Below, one piece after another: positions 8,942-17,599 of a DNA stretch of 64,000 bases. The number at the start of each line of letters is the position of its first letter. Within the stretch, counting starts at the first letter, position 1. Position numbers and translations under genes: made by a program. A model generated the notes under the pieces. It made no database searches. It worked only from the letters and a program-made list of their open reading frames with translations, and was not told where the DNA came from. Source of the DNA: an uncultured Sulfitobacter sp. Lineage in GTDB: Bacteria; Pseudomonadota; Alphaproteobacteria; Rhodobacterales; Rhodobacteraceae. The DNA is taken from the NCBI RefSeq assembly GCF_947500075.1, contig NZ_CANMQS010000008.1, forward strand, positions 62,001-126,000. The letters are read 5' to 3'.

Positions 8942-11900
8942 TTACCGCCCCACGTTTTTCTCTTCAACTGGATTCTCGGCCTCTGGCGGTGCACCGGGTT
9001 CTTCGCCCTCTACAGGCGGCAATCGTGGGGCTGGCGCGCGGAACATCTCACGAAACATGCCCGGCGTCAGGGCCGACAGCGGATTGACCGCCACCGAAGG
9101 AGAGGCAACAGGTCCCCGCAGGGTGTAGTTGAACCCGATCAGCCCTTCGCCCCGGCGGGTCAGCACGGACCCGATACTGTTGATCAGATACACAGGCGAC
9201 ACCACGCCCTGCATGTCGATCACCCCCTGATCCAGCGCATAGATGCCATCCATCGACAGCCCCAGCGAATTGCCGACCGCACTGGCCTCTGTCAGGGTCA
9301 GGCGTGTCGGGGTCAGACGAAAGGACGCCTCCACATCATCAAAATAGATGCCGTCGCCATTCAGTTCATTCACCAGACCGACGACGGAAATCGCATTGAT
9401 CAAGGCCGCGATGCCAGAAGCCGCGCGCACGGTCACATCGCCGATGCGCAGATCTCCGTCAAAGATGCCCGCATCCCCGCGCGGCACCAGCGTCAGGGTC
9501 AAGGATCCGCCTTCAATCTGCCTGAGCAACCCGGCAGAACGCAGCACCCCGCCCGCATCTTCCGAGGTCAACCGCACCGCGCTGCGCCCGTTTTGAGGGA
9601 CCACCCGGCCGGACACCGGCGCGCCGCCGTTCAGAAGCGCCTGAAATTCACCGTCCAATCCACCCCGCGTGGCAAAGAGCCCCTGCATGTTGGTCAATGC
9701 GATCGTATCGGTGATCTGCAACTTGTCGAGCGCAACGCGCAAGGCGGATCCTTGTTGCCCACTGCTGCTGGCGTTGCCACCACCGCCCAGATCGGCGCTG
9801 CGCAGATCCAGTGTGCCGCCCAGCAGCGCGATCTCCACCGGGTTGCCCTGCCCCTGACCAATCAGCTCCACCGGCGCATCCAGCCACCCGCCGACACGCA
9901 GCTGATCAAAGCGCACGCGGTCCAGCGCGCCACCGGACTTCAGCCGCACATCCCCCGTCGCACGCAACCCCGCCCCTTCGATTTCCAGCTTGTCGACGCG
10001 CGGCACATCCCCCAATCGCCCCGCGACCTCCAGCCGGGCACGGCGATCCGGCGGCTTGCGCCATCCCAACTCCGGCACCCGCAGGTCCACGCCCAACAGA
10101 TCAGACGTCAGCGAAAAGACCGGCGGTTCACCCCCCCCGATATCGAGCGCCAAAGCCCCCTTGCCCGCCCCAGCAACGGTTCCGGGTGGCAAGGCGATGC
10201 CGAAGGTCTCCAACGCCTGCGCCGTAAGTGCCACATCCCCGCGCAAGGCCCCCGGCGCGCGCTTGCCCAGCGGCTGGGTGAAACGCCCCTCAAACGGCAC
10301 ATCATCAACGGCGGCGGCACCGACAAGGGTCACTGCTTCGTTGTTGACCGTCAGCGATAGCCTTGCGGCCGCCACCTGGCGGTCCTTGACCAAGACATCT
10401 GACTGCACGTCGAACAGATCACCACTGACATCGAACCGGGTGCTGCCGGGGGCGCGGTCCTTCTTCAGCGGGAAGGCCACCGTGCCCTCGATCACGGCCT
10501 CCCCACCCGCAAGGGCCACCGGCAGCTTCGCCTTGTCCGCAACGCTCAGCGGCGGGCCATTGAGCAGCGACATCGCCCCGGTGATCGTGGATTGGCTGCG
10601 CAGTCTGAGCACGGCGGGTGCGCCGCCCTTGATACGGGTGTCAGGTATGATGAACGACGACCCGGCCAGCGCCACAGCGCCGCCTTCGGCTGCCATCACC
10701 TCTCCTTCATCCAATGCAACAACCATCCGGTCCTGCATCAGCGAAAACCGCCCCCGTCCTTGCGTGATGGGCGGCATGAACTTGGCAACCTTCACGGTGG
10801 CCTTGTCAAACTCGAAACCAAGGAAGGTCAGTGGTGCGGCCTCCGGCCCCCGACGAAATGCCAGATCCACATTTTCGATCTCTCCGGCCAGCAGGTTTTC
10901 ATCCAGCCAGCGTCGGGTCTTGCCCGCCAGATCAACGGGCCAGAGCGTCATCAGCCGCGCCGGGGAAATCCCGTCCATGTGACCATCGAAGGCCACGCGC
11001 CACCCGTCCGGTGCCGCCACCAGATCGCCATCCACCGTCAGGCTTCGGCCTTGATCACTGACCTGCATCCGCCCGACCGTGACCCGCAACGGGTTCAGCT
11101 GGAGCCGGAAATCAAGATCAACACCGGAGAGGCTGACCGGGGCATCGTAGAAATCGTTGGGATTGGCTGTCAGTTCCGACACCTGCAACTGCGCCACCAG
11201 ATCCCGCAACGGCCCGCGGTTGTCGGCATCAAGCCCCAGCACCGCCGTCCCCTGTGCCCGTCCCGAAACCCACGCACTGTTCAACGCCACCTCATCAAAG
11301 GTCAGCAACCGTTCCTCTGGCGTGTAGGAAAAAGACGCCAGCGCCCCTTCAAACGGGATAGGTCGCACCGCCGGGGTGGGCTGCACCACACCTGCACCGA
11401 TCTCCAGCCGCGCCTGTAGTGGCGCAAAGCGGCCATCGGCATTCATCCCGCTTTCCACAGCGCCCGAGATGGGAGCCCGCAGCACATCCAGCGCGGCAAA
11501 GGCCGGGCTCTGGCTCGCGATGTCCGTGGCCGCAACGCCTTCAAAACTCAGACCGAATTCCGCTGCAACCTCTCCGATCGTGCTTTCGTAATGCGCCTCC
11601 AGCGTGGCCACGCCGCTGCCGCCACTCAACAGCGCCAGATCGGCAGTCAGCGCCAGCGCGTCCCCTTCCCGCGTCATCAACAGCCGGCCGCCGTCGATGG
11701 TCCATGCCTTGTCTGTCAGCAGGTCATCGTACTGCAATGTCAGCGCGCGCACCTCAATCGACCGCAGGGATTGCAACGCTGGCGCGTCCAGTACGTCGTC
11801 AAACTGTCCGATGAGTTCCGGCAGACTGCCCGCTTCGCGCACCGCCCCGTCTCCCACCAGATTGGCGCTGAGGCTGATCCGCCCGTCCGCGCCCCGCCGC

Positions 11901-12307
11901 AGCCGCGCCACAACACCAGAGAGAGAGATACGCTCCGGCTGGATCTGCCGTGACATCAGCGGGCCGGGCGCAAAGCTGACGCGCAGCTCGTTAAAGCGCG
12001 CAACTTCCTCCCCCGTCACGGATGTCACGCCGATGTTGCGCAGGCGGATGCGCGGCACCCAGCCGTCGTCGATGACGACCATCATCTCGTCAAATCCGAC
12101 GCGCACCTGCGGCAAGGCTTCGGCGATCCGCGTCTCGATCCGCGCCTCGGCCCAATCCGGCAAAGTAAAGGCGCGGCCCTTGGCGTAAAAGACACCTCCC
12201 GCCCCCGTCGCCCCGATCACCAGCACACCCACCACGATCCACAGCAGCATCCGCACCCAAAGGCGGCGGCGGGGCTTTGCCGGAGAGAGGGCGTCGCTCA
12301 TTTTCAT
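8942..12307 (-). CDS. AsmA/YhdP-like DUF3971 envelope protein
   Basis: A very large protein (1121 residues) with one N-terminal membrane anchor (about residues 19-41, LLWIVVGVLVIGATGAGGVFY) followed by a long beta-rich periplasmic region. The central DUF3971 and C-terminal AsmA-like regions place it in the YhdP/TamB/AsmA group. Those proteins form hydrophobic grooves bridging inner and outer membranes and are implicated in glycerophospholipid transport. The C-terminus (SLGLSMDGIYALDQGVIDMQGVVSPVYLINSIGSVL in pieces) matches the conserved end of alphaproteobacterial members. It is transcribed divergently from bcp across 104 bases and runs into queA. The lipid-transport role is inferred from the family. 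Confidence 0.85.
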   Translation of the reverse strand: MKMSDALSPAKPRRRLWVRMLLWIVVGVLVIGATGAGGVFYAKGRAFTLPDWAEARIETRIAEALPQVRVGFDEMMVVIDDGWVPRIRLRNIGVTSVTGEEVARFNELRVSFAPGPLMSRQIQPERISLSGVVARLRRGADGRISLSANLVGDGAVREAGSLPELIGQFDDVLDAPALQSLRSIEVRALTLQYDDLLTDKAWTIDGGRLLMTREGDALALTADLALLSGGSGVATLEAHYESTIGEVAAEFGLSFEGVAATDIASQSPAFAALDVLRAPISGAVESGMNADGRFAPLQARLEIGAGVVQPTPAVRPIPFEGALASFSYTPEERLLTFDEVALNSAWVSGRAQGTAVLGLDADNRGPLRDLVAQLQVSELTANPNDFYDAPVSLSGVDLDFRLQLNPLRVTVGRMQVSDQGRSLTVDGDLVAAPDGWRVAFDGHMDGISPARLMTLWPVDLAGKTRRWLDENLLAGEIENVDLAFRRGPEAAPLTFLGFEFDKATVKVAKFMPPITQGRGRFSLMQDRMVVALDEGEVMAAEGGAVALAGSSFIIPDTRIKGGAPAVLRLRSQSTITGAMSLLNGPPLSVADKAKLPVALAGGEAVIEGTVAFPLKKDRAPGSTRFDVSGDLFDVQSDVLVKDRQVAAARLSLTVNNEAVTLVGAAAVDDVPFEGRFTQPLGKRAPGALRGDVALTAQALETFGIALPPGTVAGAGKGALALDIGGGEPPVFSLTSDLLGVDLRVPELGWRKPPDRRARLEVAGRLGDVPRVDKLEIEGAGLRATGDVRLKSGGALDRVRFDQLRVGGWLDAPVELIGQGQGNPVEIALLGGTLDLRSADLGGGGNASSSGQQGSALRVALDKLQITDTIALTNMQGLFATRGGLDGEFQALLNGGAPVSGRVVPQNGRSAVRLTSEDAGGVLRSAGLLRQIEGGSLTLTLVPRGDAGIFDGDLRIGDVTVRAASGIAALINAISVVGLVNELNGDGIYFDDVEASFRLTPTRLTLTEASAVGNSLGLSMDGIYALDQGVIDMQGVVSPVYLINSIGSVLTRRGEGLIGFNYTLRGPVASPSVAVNPLSALTPGMFREMFRAPAPRLPPVEGEEPGAPPEAENPVEEKNVGR

Positions 12308-12411
12308 CCAAGTGGGTTACGGGCCTTGGCCTTTGCCAATTCCGCCCTACTATGCCAGCCCACAGCCTGGCTTGCAAAGCCCCGACGCTCCACAACAAAA
12401 AGAGAACCCCC

Positions 12412-12873
12412 ATGCCCGACGTCTCCGATCCAGCCCCAGATTTCACCCTGCCTGTCACCGGTGGCGGCACTGTCAGCCTCAGCACCCTCAAGGGCAGCGC
12501 CGTTGTGCTGTATTTCTATCCGCGCGATGACACGCCCGGTTGCACGAAAGAGGCCATTGGTTTCACCGAACACATGGACGGGTTCAGGGCCGCAAACACG
12601 CAGGTTTTCGGCATTTCCCGCGATACTATGGCCAAACATGACAAGTTCACGGCCAAGCATTCATTGGGCGTGCCGCTGCTGTCGGATGAAGACGGCACCA
12701 TGACGGAGGACTACGGCGTCTGGGTTGAAAAGAACATGTACGGCAAGAAAAGCATGGGGATAGAACGCGCCACCTATCTGATCGACTCGGAAGGCAAGAT
12801 CGCGCGGGTCTGGCGCAAGGTGAAAGTCCCCGGTCACGTCGAAGAGGTGCTTGAGGCGGCGCAGGCGCTGTGA
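12412..12873 (+). CDS. bcp: thiol peroxidase of the PrxQ/BCP family
   Basis: A 153-residue thioredoxin-fold peroxidase reducing hydroperoxides. The peroxidatic cysteine is Cys44 in YPRDDTPGCTKEA. Position 49, where E. coli Bcp has its resolving cysteine, is isoleucine (KEAIGF), and there is no second cysteine. This is therefore a 1-Cys type that must be resolved by an external thiol. The start is the ATG of MPDVSDPAPD; an upstream in-frame ATG would add 45 residues lying outside the fold. The stop overlaps the next gene by four bases (GTGA). Confidence 0.93.
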   Translation: MPDVSDPAPDFTLPVTGGGTVSLSTLKGSAVVLYFYPRDDTPGCTKEAIGFTEHMDGFRAANTQVFGISRDTMAKHDKFTAKHSLGVPLLSDEDGTMTEDYGVWVEKNMYGKKSMGIERATYLIDSEGKIARVWRKVKVPGHVEEVLEAAQAL

Positions 12874-13691
12874 TCCCCCTCGCCCAGATGGCAGAGGCGG
12901 TTCTGCGCTGTGCGGATGGCCGCGAAAAGACCGACCTGTCGCGCCGGTTTGCTGCCCAATGGCAAGCCGCGCGGGAGGCTGGACAGACACCGGAAATCGG
13001 CACCGCCGATCCCCCCCTGCACCCGGCCCGGCCCGAGCGGCCCGAACTGCTCAGCCCCCGCGACGTGCCGCACCGCAAGCCCGGCACACCCGAGGGCCGC
13101 ATCGCCCTGCTGCATGCCGTGGCCCATATCGAACTGAACGCCGTGGACCTGCATTGGGACATCATCGCGCGGTTTACCGACACGACATTGCCGATGGGTT
13201 TCTATGATGACTGGGTGAAGGCAGCAGACGAAGAATCCAAACATTTCAATCTGATGGCCGATTGCCTTGAAGAGGCAGGCAGCCACTACGGCGCGCTGCC
13301 CGCCCATGCCGGCATGTGGCGCGCCGCCGAGGACACCGCGACCGATCTGATGGGGCGTCTGGCCGTTGTGCCCATGGTGCTGGAAGCGCGCGGCCTTGAT
13401 GTCACCCCCGGCATGATCGAGATTTTCAAACGCGCCAAGGCGACCAATGCCGTGGCCGCGCTCGAAACGATCTATGCCGAAGAAGTGGCCCATGTCGCCT
13501 ATGGCAGCAAATGGTTTCACTTCCTCTGCGGTCGGTTTGACGAAGACCCAAAGGACCGCTTCCACGCCCTTGTCCGCCACTATTTCCACGGCCACCTGAA
13601 GCCACCGTTTAACGAAGAAAAACGGGCAGATGCGGGTATTCCGCCGGACTTCTACTGGCCTTTGACCGCGCAGGGCGGCCCCACACGCTAA
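12870..13691 (+). CDS. DUF455 ferritin-like protein
   Basis: A 273-residue protein of the DUF455 family, part of the ferritin-like helical superfamily. Putative metal ligands occur in helical motifs: AHIELNAVDLHWDI (about 87-100), DEESKHFNLMADCLEE (about 120-135) and YAEEVAHVAYGSKWF (about 206-220). This E..H/EExxH spacing is typical of di-iron four-helix bundles. The start is GTG at 12870, overlapping the bcp stop as GTGA, so the two are coupled. A link to oxidative or iron stress is plausible from the bcp neighbour, but the reaction is unknown. Confidence 0.85.
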   Translation: MIPLAQMAEAVLRCADGREKTDLSRRFAAQWQAAREAGQTPEIGTADPPLHPARPERPELLSPRDVPHRKPGTPEGRIALLHAVAHIELNAVDLHWDIIARFTDTTLPMGFYDDWVKAADEESKHFNLMADCLEEAGSHYGALPAHAGMWRAAEDTATDLMGRLAVVPMVLEARGLDVTPGMIEIFKRAKATNAVAALETIYAEEVAHVAYGSKWFHFLCGRFDEDPKDRFHALVRHYFHGHLKPPFNEEKRADAGIPPDFYWPLTAQGGPTR

Positions 13692-13904
13692 GCGAGAAGT
13701 CTCAATTTACGTGAACCTTGCGCCCCAAGCCTTTGGTTATCGGCGGATTTTCGCCAAAAAGCCCCCCGGAACCGCCGATGGGCCGCAAGGCGGGTCACAA
13801 GGCTTGCCCCAAGCCTGCACGCTGTCTAATGACGTCATGCGCAAACTCCGGCACCGGGGAAGGCTCAGGTTTGCGCGACGGGACGGAACGAAGGATTGAG
13901 ACAC

Positions 13905-15233
13905 GTGCGCACCAAGCTTGCCATCAAAGTGCATTCCATCTTGGAATCGTATTTCCCCGAACGCCGCGTCTTCCTGAAATCCGACACCGATACCCGTTTC
14001 ATCCGCTTGCGCCCCGGCACGCAGTTGATCGCTTTTGCAGGCTCTGCCGCCCTTGTTGCCTGGGCCATCATCGCCACGGCCGTGATCCTGATGGACAGCA
14101 TCGGGTCGGGCAACTTCCGCGAACAGGCCAAGCGGGACCAGCGCACCTATCAGGCCCGCCTGAATGACCTCTCCGCCCAACGCGACCGCCGCGCCGAGGA
14201 AGCGCTGGCCGCTCAGGAGCGGTTCAACGCCGCCCTCGCCCAGATCTCCATGATGCAGTCCGATCTGCTGGAATCAGAAACCCGCCGTCGTGAGCTGGAA
14301 ACCGGAATCGAGGTGATCCAGTCCACCCTGCGCGACACAATGCACGACCGCGAAGCCGCCCGCACCCAGCTGGCAGAGCTTGAAAGCACCCTCGAAGAAG
14401 GCGGCGGCAGTGTCATTCAGACCGCCGCCAGCGGCACCCCCATCGATTTCCTTGCCAGCGCACTGGAACGCACCGCGCAGGAGCGTGATCAGGTGATCCT
14501 TGACAGTCAGGACGCGCTGCTGAAAGCAGACGAGATGGAGCAGCGGATCGCGCTGATGCAGGACCGCAACGACGCCATCTTCCGCCAGCTGGAAGAGGCG
14601 ATGAGCGTGTCCGTCGCACCGCTCGACAAGATGTTCCGCGACGCTGGCATGCCCACCGACCGTATCATCGAAACCGTGCGCCGGGGATACTCCGGTCAGG
14701 GTGGCCCGATGACGCCACTGTCTTTCACCACCCGCGGTGAAGAACCTTCCGCCGATACCCTGCGCGCCAACCGTCTGCTCAACCAGATGGACCGGTTGAA
14801 CCTCTACCGCATCGCTGCTGAAAAAGCGCCTTTTGCCACGCCAGTGAAAGCCAACTTCCGCTTCACCTCCTCCTTCGGCTACCGCCGTGATCCCAAGACC
14901 GGGGGCCGTCGCATGCACTCCGGTGTCGATTTTGCCGCAGGCATGGGCACGCCGCTTTATTCCACTGCGGATGGCGTGGTGACCTTCGCCGGACGCCAGT
15001 CGGGCTATGGCCGGTTGGTCAAAATCCAGCATGAGTTCGGGATTGAGACCCGCTACGCCCACATGTCCCGCATTCGCGTTAAAGTTGGCCAAAGGGTCTC
15101 GCGCGGGCAGCGCATTGGTGATATGGGAGCATCTGGACGCGTCACTGGCGTTCACCTGCACTACGAAGTGCGCGTGGGCGGCAAGGCTGTAAACCCCATG
15201 ATCTATATCAAGGCTGCAAACGATGTTTTCTAA
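13905..15233 (+). CDS. M23-family murein endopeptidase
   Basis: A 442-residue membrane-anchored protein. Residues about 34-58 form one transmembrane helix, about 70-170 are strongly heptad-like coiled coil, and the C-terminal third is an M23/LytM domain. The metal motif HSGVDFA (HxxxD) and the downstream HLHYEV (HxH) are both present, so it should be an active zinc peptidase on peptidoglycan cross-links. I prefer GTG at 13905, which has GAAGGA at good spacing, over TTG at 13896, which abuts it. The last 11 bases overlap the bactofilin gene. Confidence 0.9.
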   Translation: MRTKLAIKVHSILESYFPERRVFLKSDTDTRFIRLRPGTQLIAFAGSAALVAWAIIATAVILMDSIGSGNFREQAKRDQRTYQARLNDLSAQRDRRAEEALAAQERFNAALAQISMMQSDLLESETRRRELETGIEVIQSTLRDTMHDREAARTQLAELESTLEEGGGSVIQTAASGTPIDFLASALERTAQERDQVILDSQDALLKADEMEQRIALMQDRNDAIFRQLEEAMSVSVAPLDKMFRDAGMPTDRIIETVRRGYSGQGGPMTPLSFTTRGEEPSADTLRANRLLNQMDRLNLYRIAAEKAPFATPVKANFRFTSSFGYRRDPKTGGRRMHSGVDFAAGMGTPLYSTADGVVTFAGRQSGYGRLVKIQHEFGIETRYAHMSRIRVKVGQRVSRGQRIGDMGASGRVTGVHLHYEVRVGGKAVNPMIYIKAANDVF

Positions 15234-15732
15234 AAGCAAAATCAATGACCCTGTGACCGGCAAAGAAACCGACGCCCCGCGTCCGTCTGCCCCACAGGCC
15301 CCCGCCTCCTCTGGTGCACCCGCGCCCAAAGGCAGTGACTTCAAAGCGAGCGCACCAAAAGTGAAACCCCCTGCATCTACCCTCTCCGCCGATCTGCACG
15401 TCACCGGCAACATGAAGACAACCGGCGACATCCAGGTCGAAGGCACAGTGGAAGGCGACATCCGCGCCCACCTGCTGACGATTGGAGAGAGTGCGACGAT
15501 CAAAGGCGAAGTGATTGCTGATGACGTGGTCATCAACGGCCGCATCGTGGGCCGCGTGCGCGGTTTGAAAGTGCGTCTGACGTCGACGGCACGGGTTGAG
15601 GGTGACATCATCCACAAGACCATCGCCATCGAAAGCGGCGCGCATTTCGAAGGCTCCGTGCAGCGTCAGGACGACCCGCTGAACCCCGGCGCGAAAAACC
15701 CGCCCTCGCCCAAGGCGAACCCCGGCTCCTGA
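15223..15732 (+). CDS. bactofilin (polymer-forming cytoskeletal protein)
   Basis: A 169-residue bactofilin (DUF583). A proline- and lysine-rich N-terminal tail of about 55 residues precedes the right-handed beta-helix core (from about TLSADLHVTGNMKTTGDIQ to HFEGSVQRQ), with repeating glycine/valine/isoleucine turns such as VEGTVEGDI and INGRIVGRV. Bactofilins polymerise without nucleotide and scaffold local cell-wall enzymes. It overlaps the M23 peptidase gene by 11 bases, a conserved pairing in which the peptidase is recruited or inhibited by the bactofilin. A terminator follows. Confidence 0.93.
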   Translation: MFSKSKINDPVTGKETDAPRPSAPQAPASSGAPAPKGSDFKASAPKVKPPASTLSADLHVTGNMKTTGDIQVEGTVEGDIRAHLLTIGESATIKGEVIADDVVINGRIVGRVRGLKVRLTSTARVEGDIIHKTIAIESGAHFEGSVQRQDDPLNPGAKNPPSPKANPGS

Positions 15733-15760
15733 TTTTTCCGGGATAACGGTTGGAGATTTG

Positions 15761-15794
15761 AAAACACCGCAGCGAGAAATCGCGGCGGTGTTTT
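15761..15794 (+). terminator. terminator after the M23-bactofilin pair
   Basis: AAAACACCGC (15761-15770) pairs perfectly with GCGGTGTTTT (15785-15794) around a 14-base loop. The stem ends in four T, 28 bases after the bactofilin stop codon. Confidence 0.75.
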
Positions 15795-15796
15795 GC

Positions 15797-15825
15797 GTAG
15801 GGTGCGCATTCATTGCACACCCTAC
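15797..15825. repeat. GTAGGGTG-type palindrome
   Basis: GTAGGGTGCGCA (15797-15808) faces TGCACACCCTAC (15814-15825), an inverted repeat with one mismatched pair and a 5-base centre. Palindromes with GTAGGGTG ends are common dispersed intergenic elements in many bacteria. It directly follows the terminator. I see no second copy in this window. Confidence 0.55.
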
Positions 15826-15933
15826 GTCGCTGTTGTAACTTTCGATCTTTTGGTCTGCGGACAATGATCTGAGCAAAGAAGACGTTCATATGTCTGGTGA
15901 ACACAAAGCGCTCACCAAACACACACCACGCGC

Positions 15934-16070
15934 CGGGCCATCGTCTGCCCCGGGAAGGCTATCTGACGCGCGTTCTCTGCCACTTTATAGTGCAGGAAAT
16001 GCGTTCCCTCTCAACGACCCACCCAGCCTAACCAAATCGCCTGCCCAAGCGGGGGGCAGACGATGGCCCG
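15934..16070. repeat. 18-bp perfect inverted repeat around 101 bases
   Basis: CGGGCCATCGTCTGCCCC at 15934-15951 is the exact reverse complement of GGGGCAGACGATGGCCCG at 16053-16070. The enclosed 101 bases hold no gene. This arrangement resembles a small non-autonomous mobile element or a dispersed repeat pair, but no target-site duplication is evident. An open frame across it (15890-16144) has no ribosome binding site and reads like repeat-derived sequence. Confidence 0.5.
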
Positions 16071-16150
16071 GCGGCTACGCCTTGTTCCGGGCTGAGGGGG
16101 TAGTCGGGGATGGCGGGTTTGAGCCCCGACCCGTCAACCCTTAGCAGATA

Positions 16151-16408
16151 CTATGAGTTCATATATCTAAGCACATCTTGCCTGCTTGGCTTTTTTTGAA
16201 GGAGGGTAAGTACTTCCGCATAACCGCGAGGGAAACCACTAATTTCAGACACTACATTGCAGGCGAACTGCTCAATTTCCTCGTCAATATCGTTGCTAAA
16301 CTTCCCAATCAGGTCAAAGGCTTCTTCCATTGTGAGCCTTTCAGATTGAAATTCTCTCATCGCTTGAAGCCAAGCACTTGTAAAGATTTGCCAGTCTTCA
16401 TCGTCCAT
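16151..16408 (-). CDS. hypothetical 85-residue acidic protein, low-GC
   Basis: A small acidic protein (starts MDDEDWQIFTSAWLQAM) with a mostly helical pattern, no signal peptide and no membrane segment. I do not recognise a family. AAAGGTAAG lies about ten bases ahead of the ATG. The gene is clearly richer in A+T than its neighbours, and it sits in a non-core patch next to two palindromic repeats, which suggests recent acquisition. Size and acidity would suit an antitoxin- or immunity-like protein, but no partner gene is present, so no function is assigned. Confidence 0.55.
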   Translation of the reverse strand: MDDEDWQIFTSAWLQAMREFQSERLTMEEAFDLIGKFSNDIDEEIEQFACNVVSEISGFPRGYAEVLTLLQKKPSRQDVLRYMNS

Positions 16409-16563
16409 GTGGAATTCTTACCTTTAAGCTGCAAAAGGGGATTTGGTTTACCTATCAGCATACTTGCAATGATGGATCTACGACAACATAAGCATATGCA
16501 CTGCGATTTCAGCAGATTGTAACTTCGTCCCGCGCACCGGCTTCCCATCATTCGTCCCCCCCC

Positions 16564-17529
16564 TCACTCCAACATCCACCGCCCCTCCGGCCAGAACGCA
16601 TGAAACGCAAACGCAAACATCACGTCATGCGCCACATCTCTGCCTTGCCCGTCACGCACCCGGATCGTGCCCACGTCCCGGCCCTTGGCGATCTTCGCGC
16701 TGTCCAGCGCCGATGCCTGCCCTGCGCGCCACGAGATCACCACACCGGCCTCCGACACCTCACCAACCTGCGCCAGCCGTGTCAAAGGCCAGGCCCGGTC
16801 GCCCACACGCACCACGCGGACCAAGGGTGAAATCCCATGCGGCGGCATCTCGCCGTTATAAAGAAACGGCCGGGCGGAACTGTCATAGCCCCGGTACGGA
16901 TTGCGCCCGTAGTCGCGGTTGAAAGCAGGCTCGGCCATCACAAGCCCCTGCGGGTTGCGCGATTTAAACGCGGCCCAACTCTCCATCCAACTGGGCAATT
17001 GACGCAACTGCACACCGTTCATACGCCCCACAATCCCGCGCCCTTCGGCCTGCTGCCACCAGCTTTGCGTCTCCCGGTCATACATCACCATGTCCGAGCG
17101 GCGCAGCTTGCCTGTCACGCCAAAGCGCAGGACCTGCCCGCGCACCCGGCGGTCAAAGCTCATCGCGGAATTGCACAGGGGGCAGAAGGTGACCGCCACC
17201 GGCACACCGCCGATCTGGTCGTTCACGATCTCATGCCACATCAGGTAACGGATCGGATAAGCGCGCGGTTCGGCGCCTGCCATCTCCAGCGTGATCACCG
17301 GTTCCCTGTCCCCCAGCCCCCGCGCGCCAGAAGCCCACAGGAAAGACGGCGCGTCCAAAGCGGGAATGCCGTCCTTGGGCGGACCACCGGACATGATCTC
17401 GGACCACGCTCCCACGCTGGAGCGCGAAAAATCCGTGTCCGGCCATTCCGATTTCCACCGGGCGGGATCGGCCTGTGCGGTCACGGTCCAGACACATAAA
17501 GCGAAGGCGGCAGCAAGAACTCTCATCAT
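16564..17529 (-). CDS. DUF3179 domain-containing exported protein
   Basis: A 321-residue protein with a Sec signal peptide (residues 1-20, cleavage near AQA-DP) and a DUF3179 domain. The family hallmarks are visible: YLMWHEIVNDQIGG, then VTFCPLCNSAMSFDR (two cysteines spaced CPLC) and RRSDMVMYDRETQSWWQQ. The CxxC-like pair could bind metal or act in redox chemistry, but no function is established. It is preceded by a terminator of the cyclophilin operon, so it has its own promoter in the short gap, and is followed by the repeat-rich patch. Confidence 0.85.
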   Translation of the reverse strand: MMRVLAAAFALCVWTVTAQADPARWKSEWPDTDFSRSSVGAWSEIMSGGPPKDGIPALDAPSFLWASGARGLGDREPVITLEMAGAEPRAYPIRYLMWHEIVNDQIGGVPVAVTFCPLCNSAMSFDRRVRGQVLRFGVTGKLRRSDMVMYDRETQSWWQQAEGRGIVGRMNGVQLRQLPSWMESWAAFKSRNPQGLVMAEPAFNRDYGRNPYRGYDSSARPFLYNGEMPPHGISPLVRVVRVGDRAWPLTRLAQVGEVSEAGVVISWRAGQASALDSAKIAKGRDVGTIRVRDGQGRDVAHDVMFAFAFHAFWPEGRWMLE

Positions 17530-17546
17530 GCCCGGCAGTTTGCCAC

Positions 17547-17574
17547 AAAAAAGGGCGCGCTGGATAGCGCGCCC
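17547..17574 (-). terminator. intrinsic terminator after the cyclophilin pair
   Basis: On the minus strand GGGCGCGC, a six-base loop and GCGCGCCC form a perfect 8-bp stem followed by six T. It lies 26 bases beyond the stop of the exported cyclophilin gene and just ahead of the DUF3179 start codon. Confidence 0.88.
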
Positions 17575-17599
17575 CTGGGTCTTGTGATCTGCCGTGAGA

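Noticed and set aside
8417-10360. Very long plus-strand open frame (647 codons) over queA and the AsmA-like gene
   Set aside because: It spans two real minus-strand genes and its product is dominated by Arg, Gln, His and Pro, typical of an antisense shadow. No ribosome binding site or domain is seen.
13711-13899. Possible 62-codon gene ahead of the M23 peptidase
   Set aside because: No ribosome binding site, unusual composition, and it overlaps the leader of the next gene. I treat 13692-13904 as an intergenic region with a weak ATCGGCGG/CCGCCGAT hairpin.
15890-16144. 84-codon open frame in the repeat patch
   Set aside because: It crosses both arms of the 18-bp inverted repeat and has no Shine-Dalgarno sequence; it looks like translated repeat sequence.
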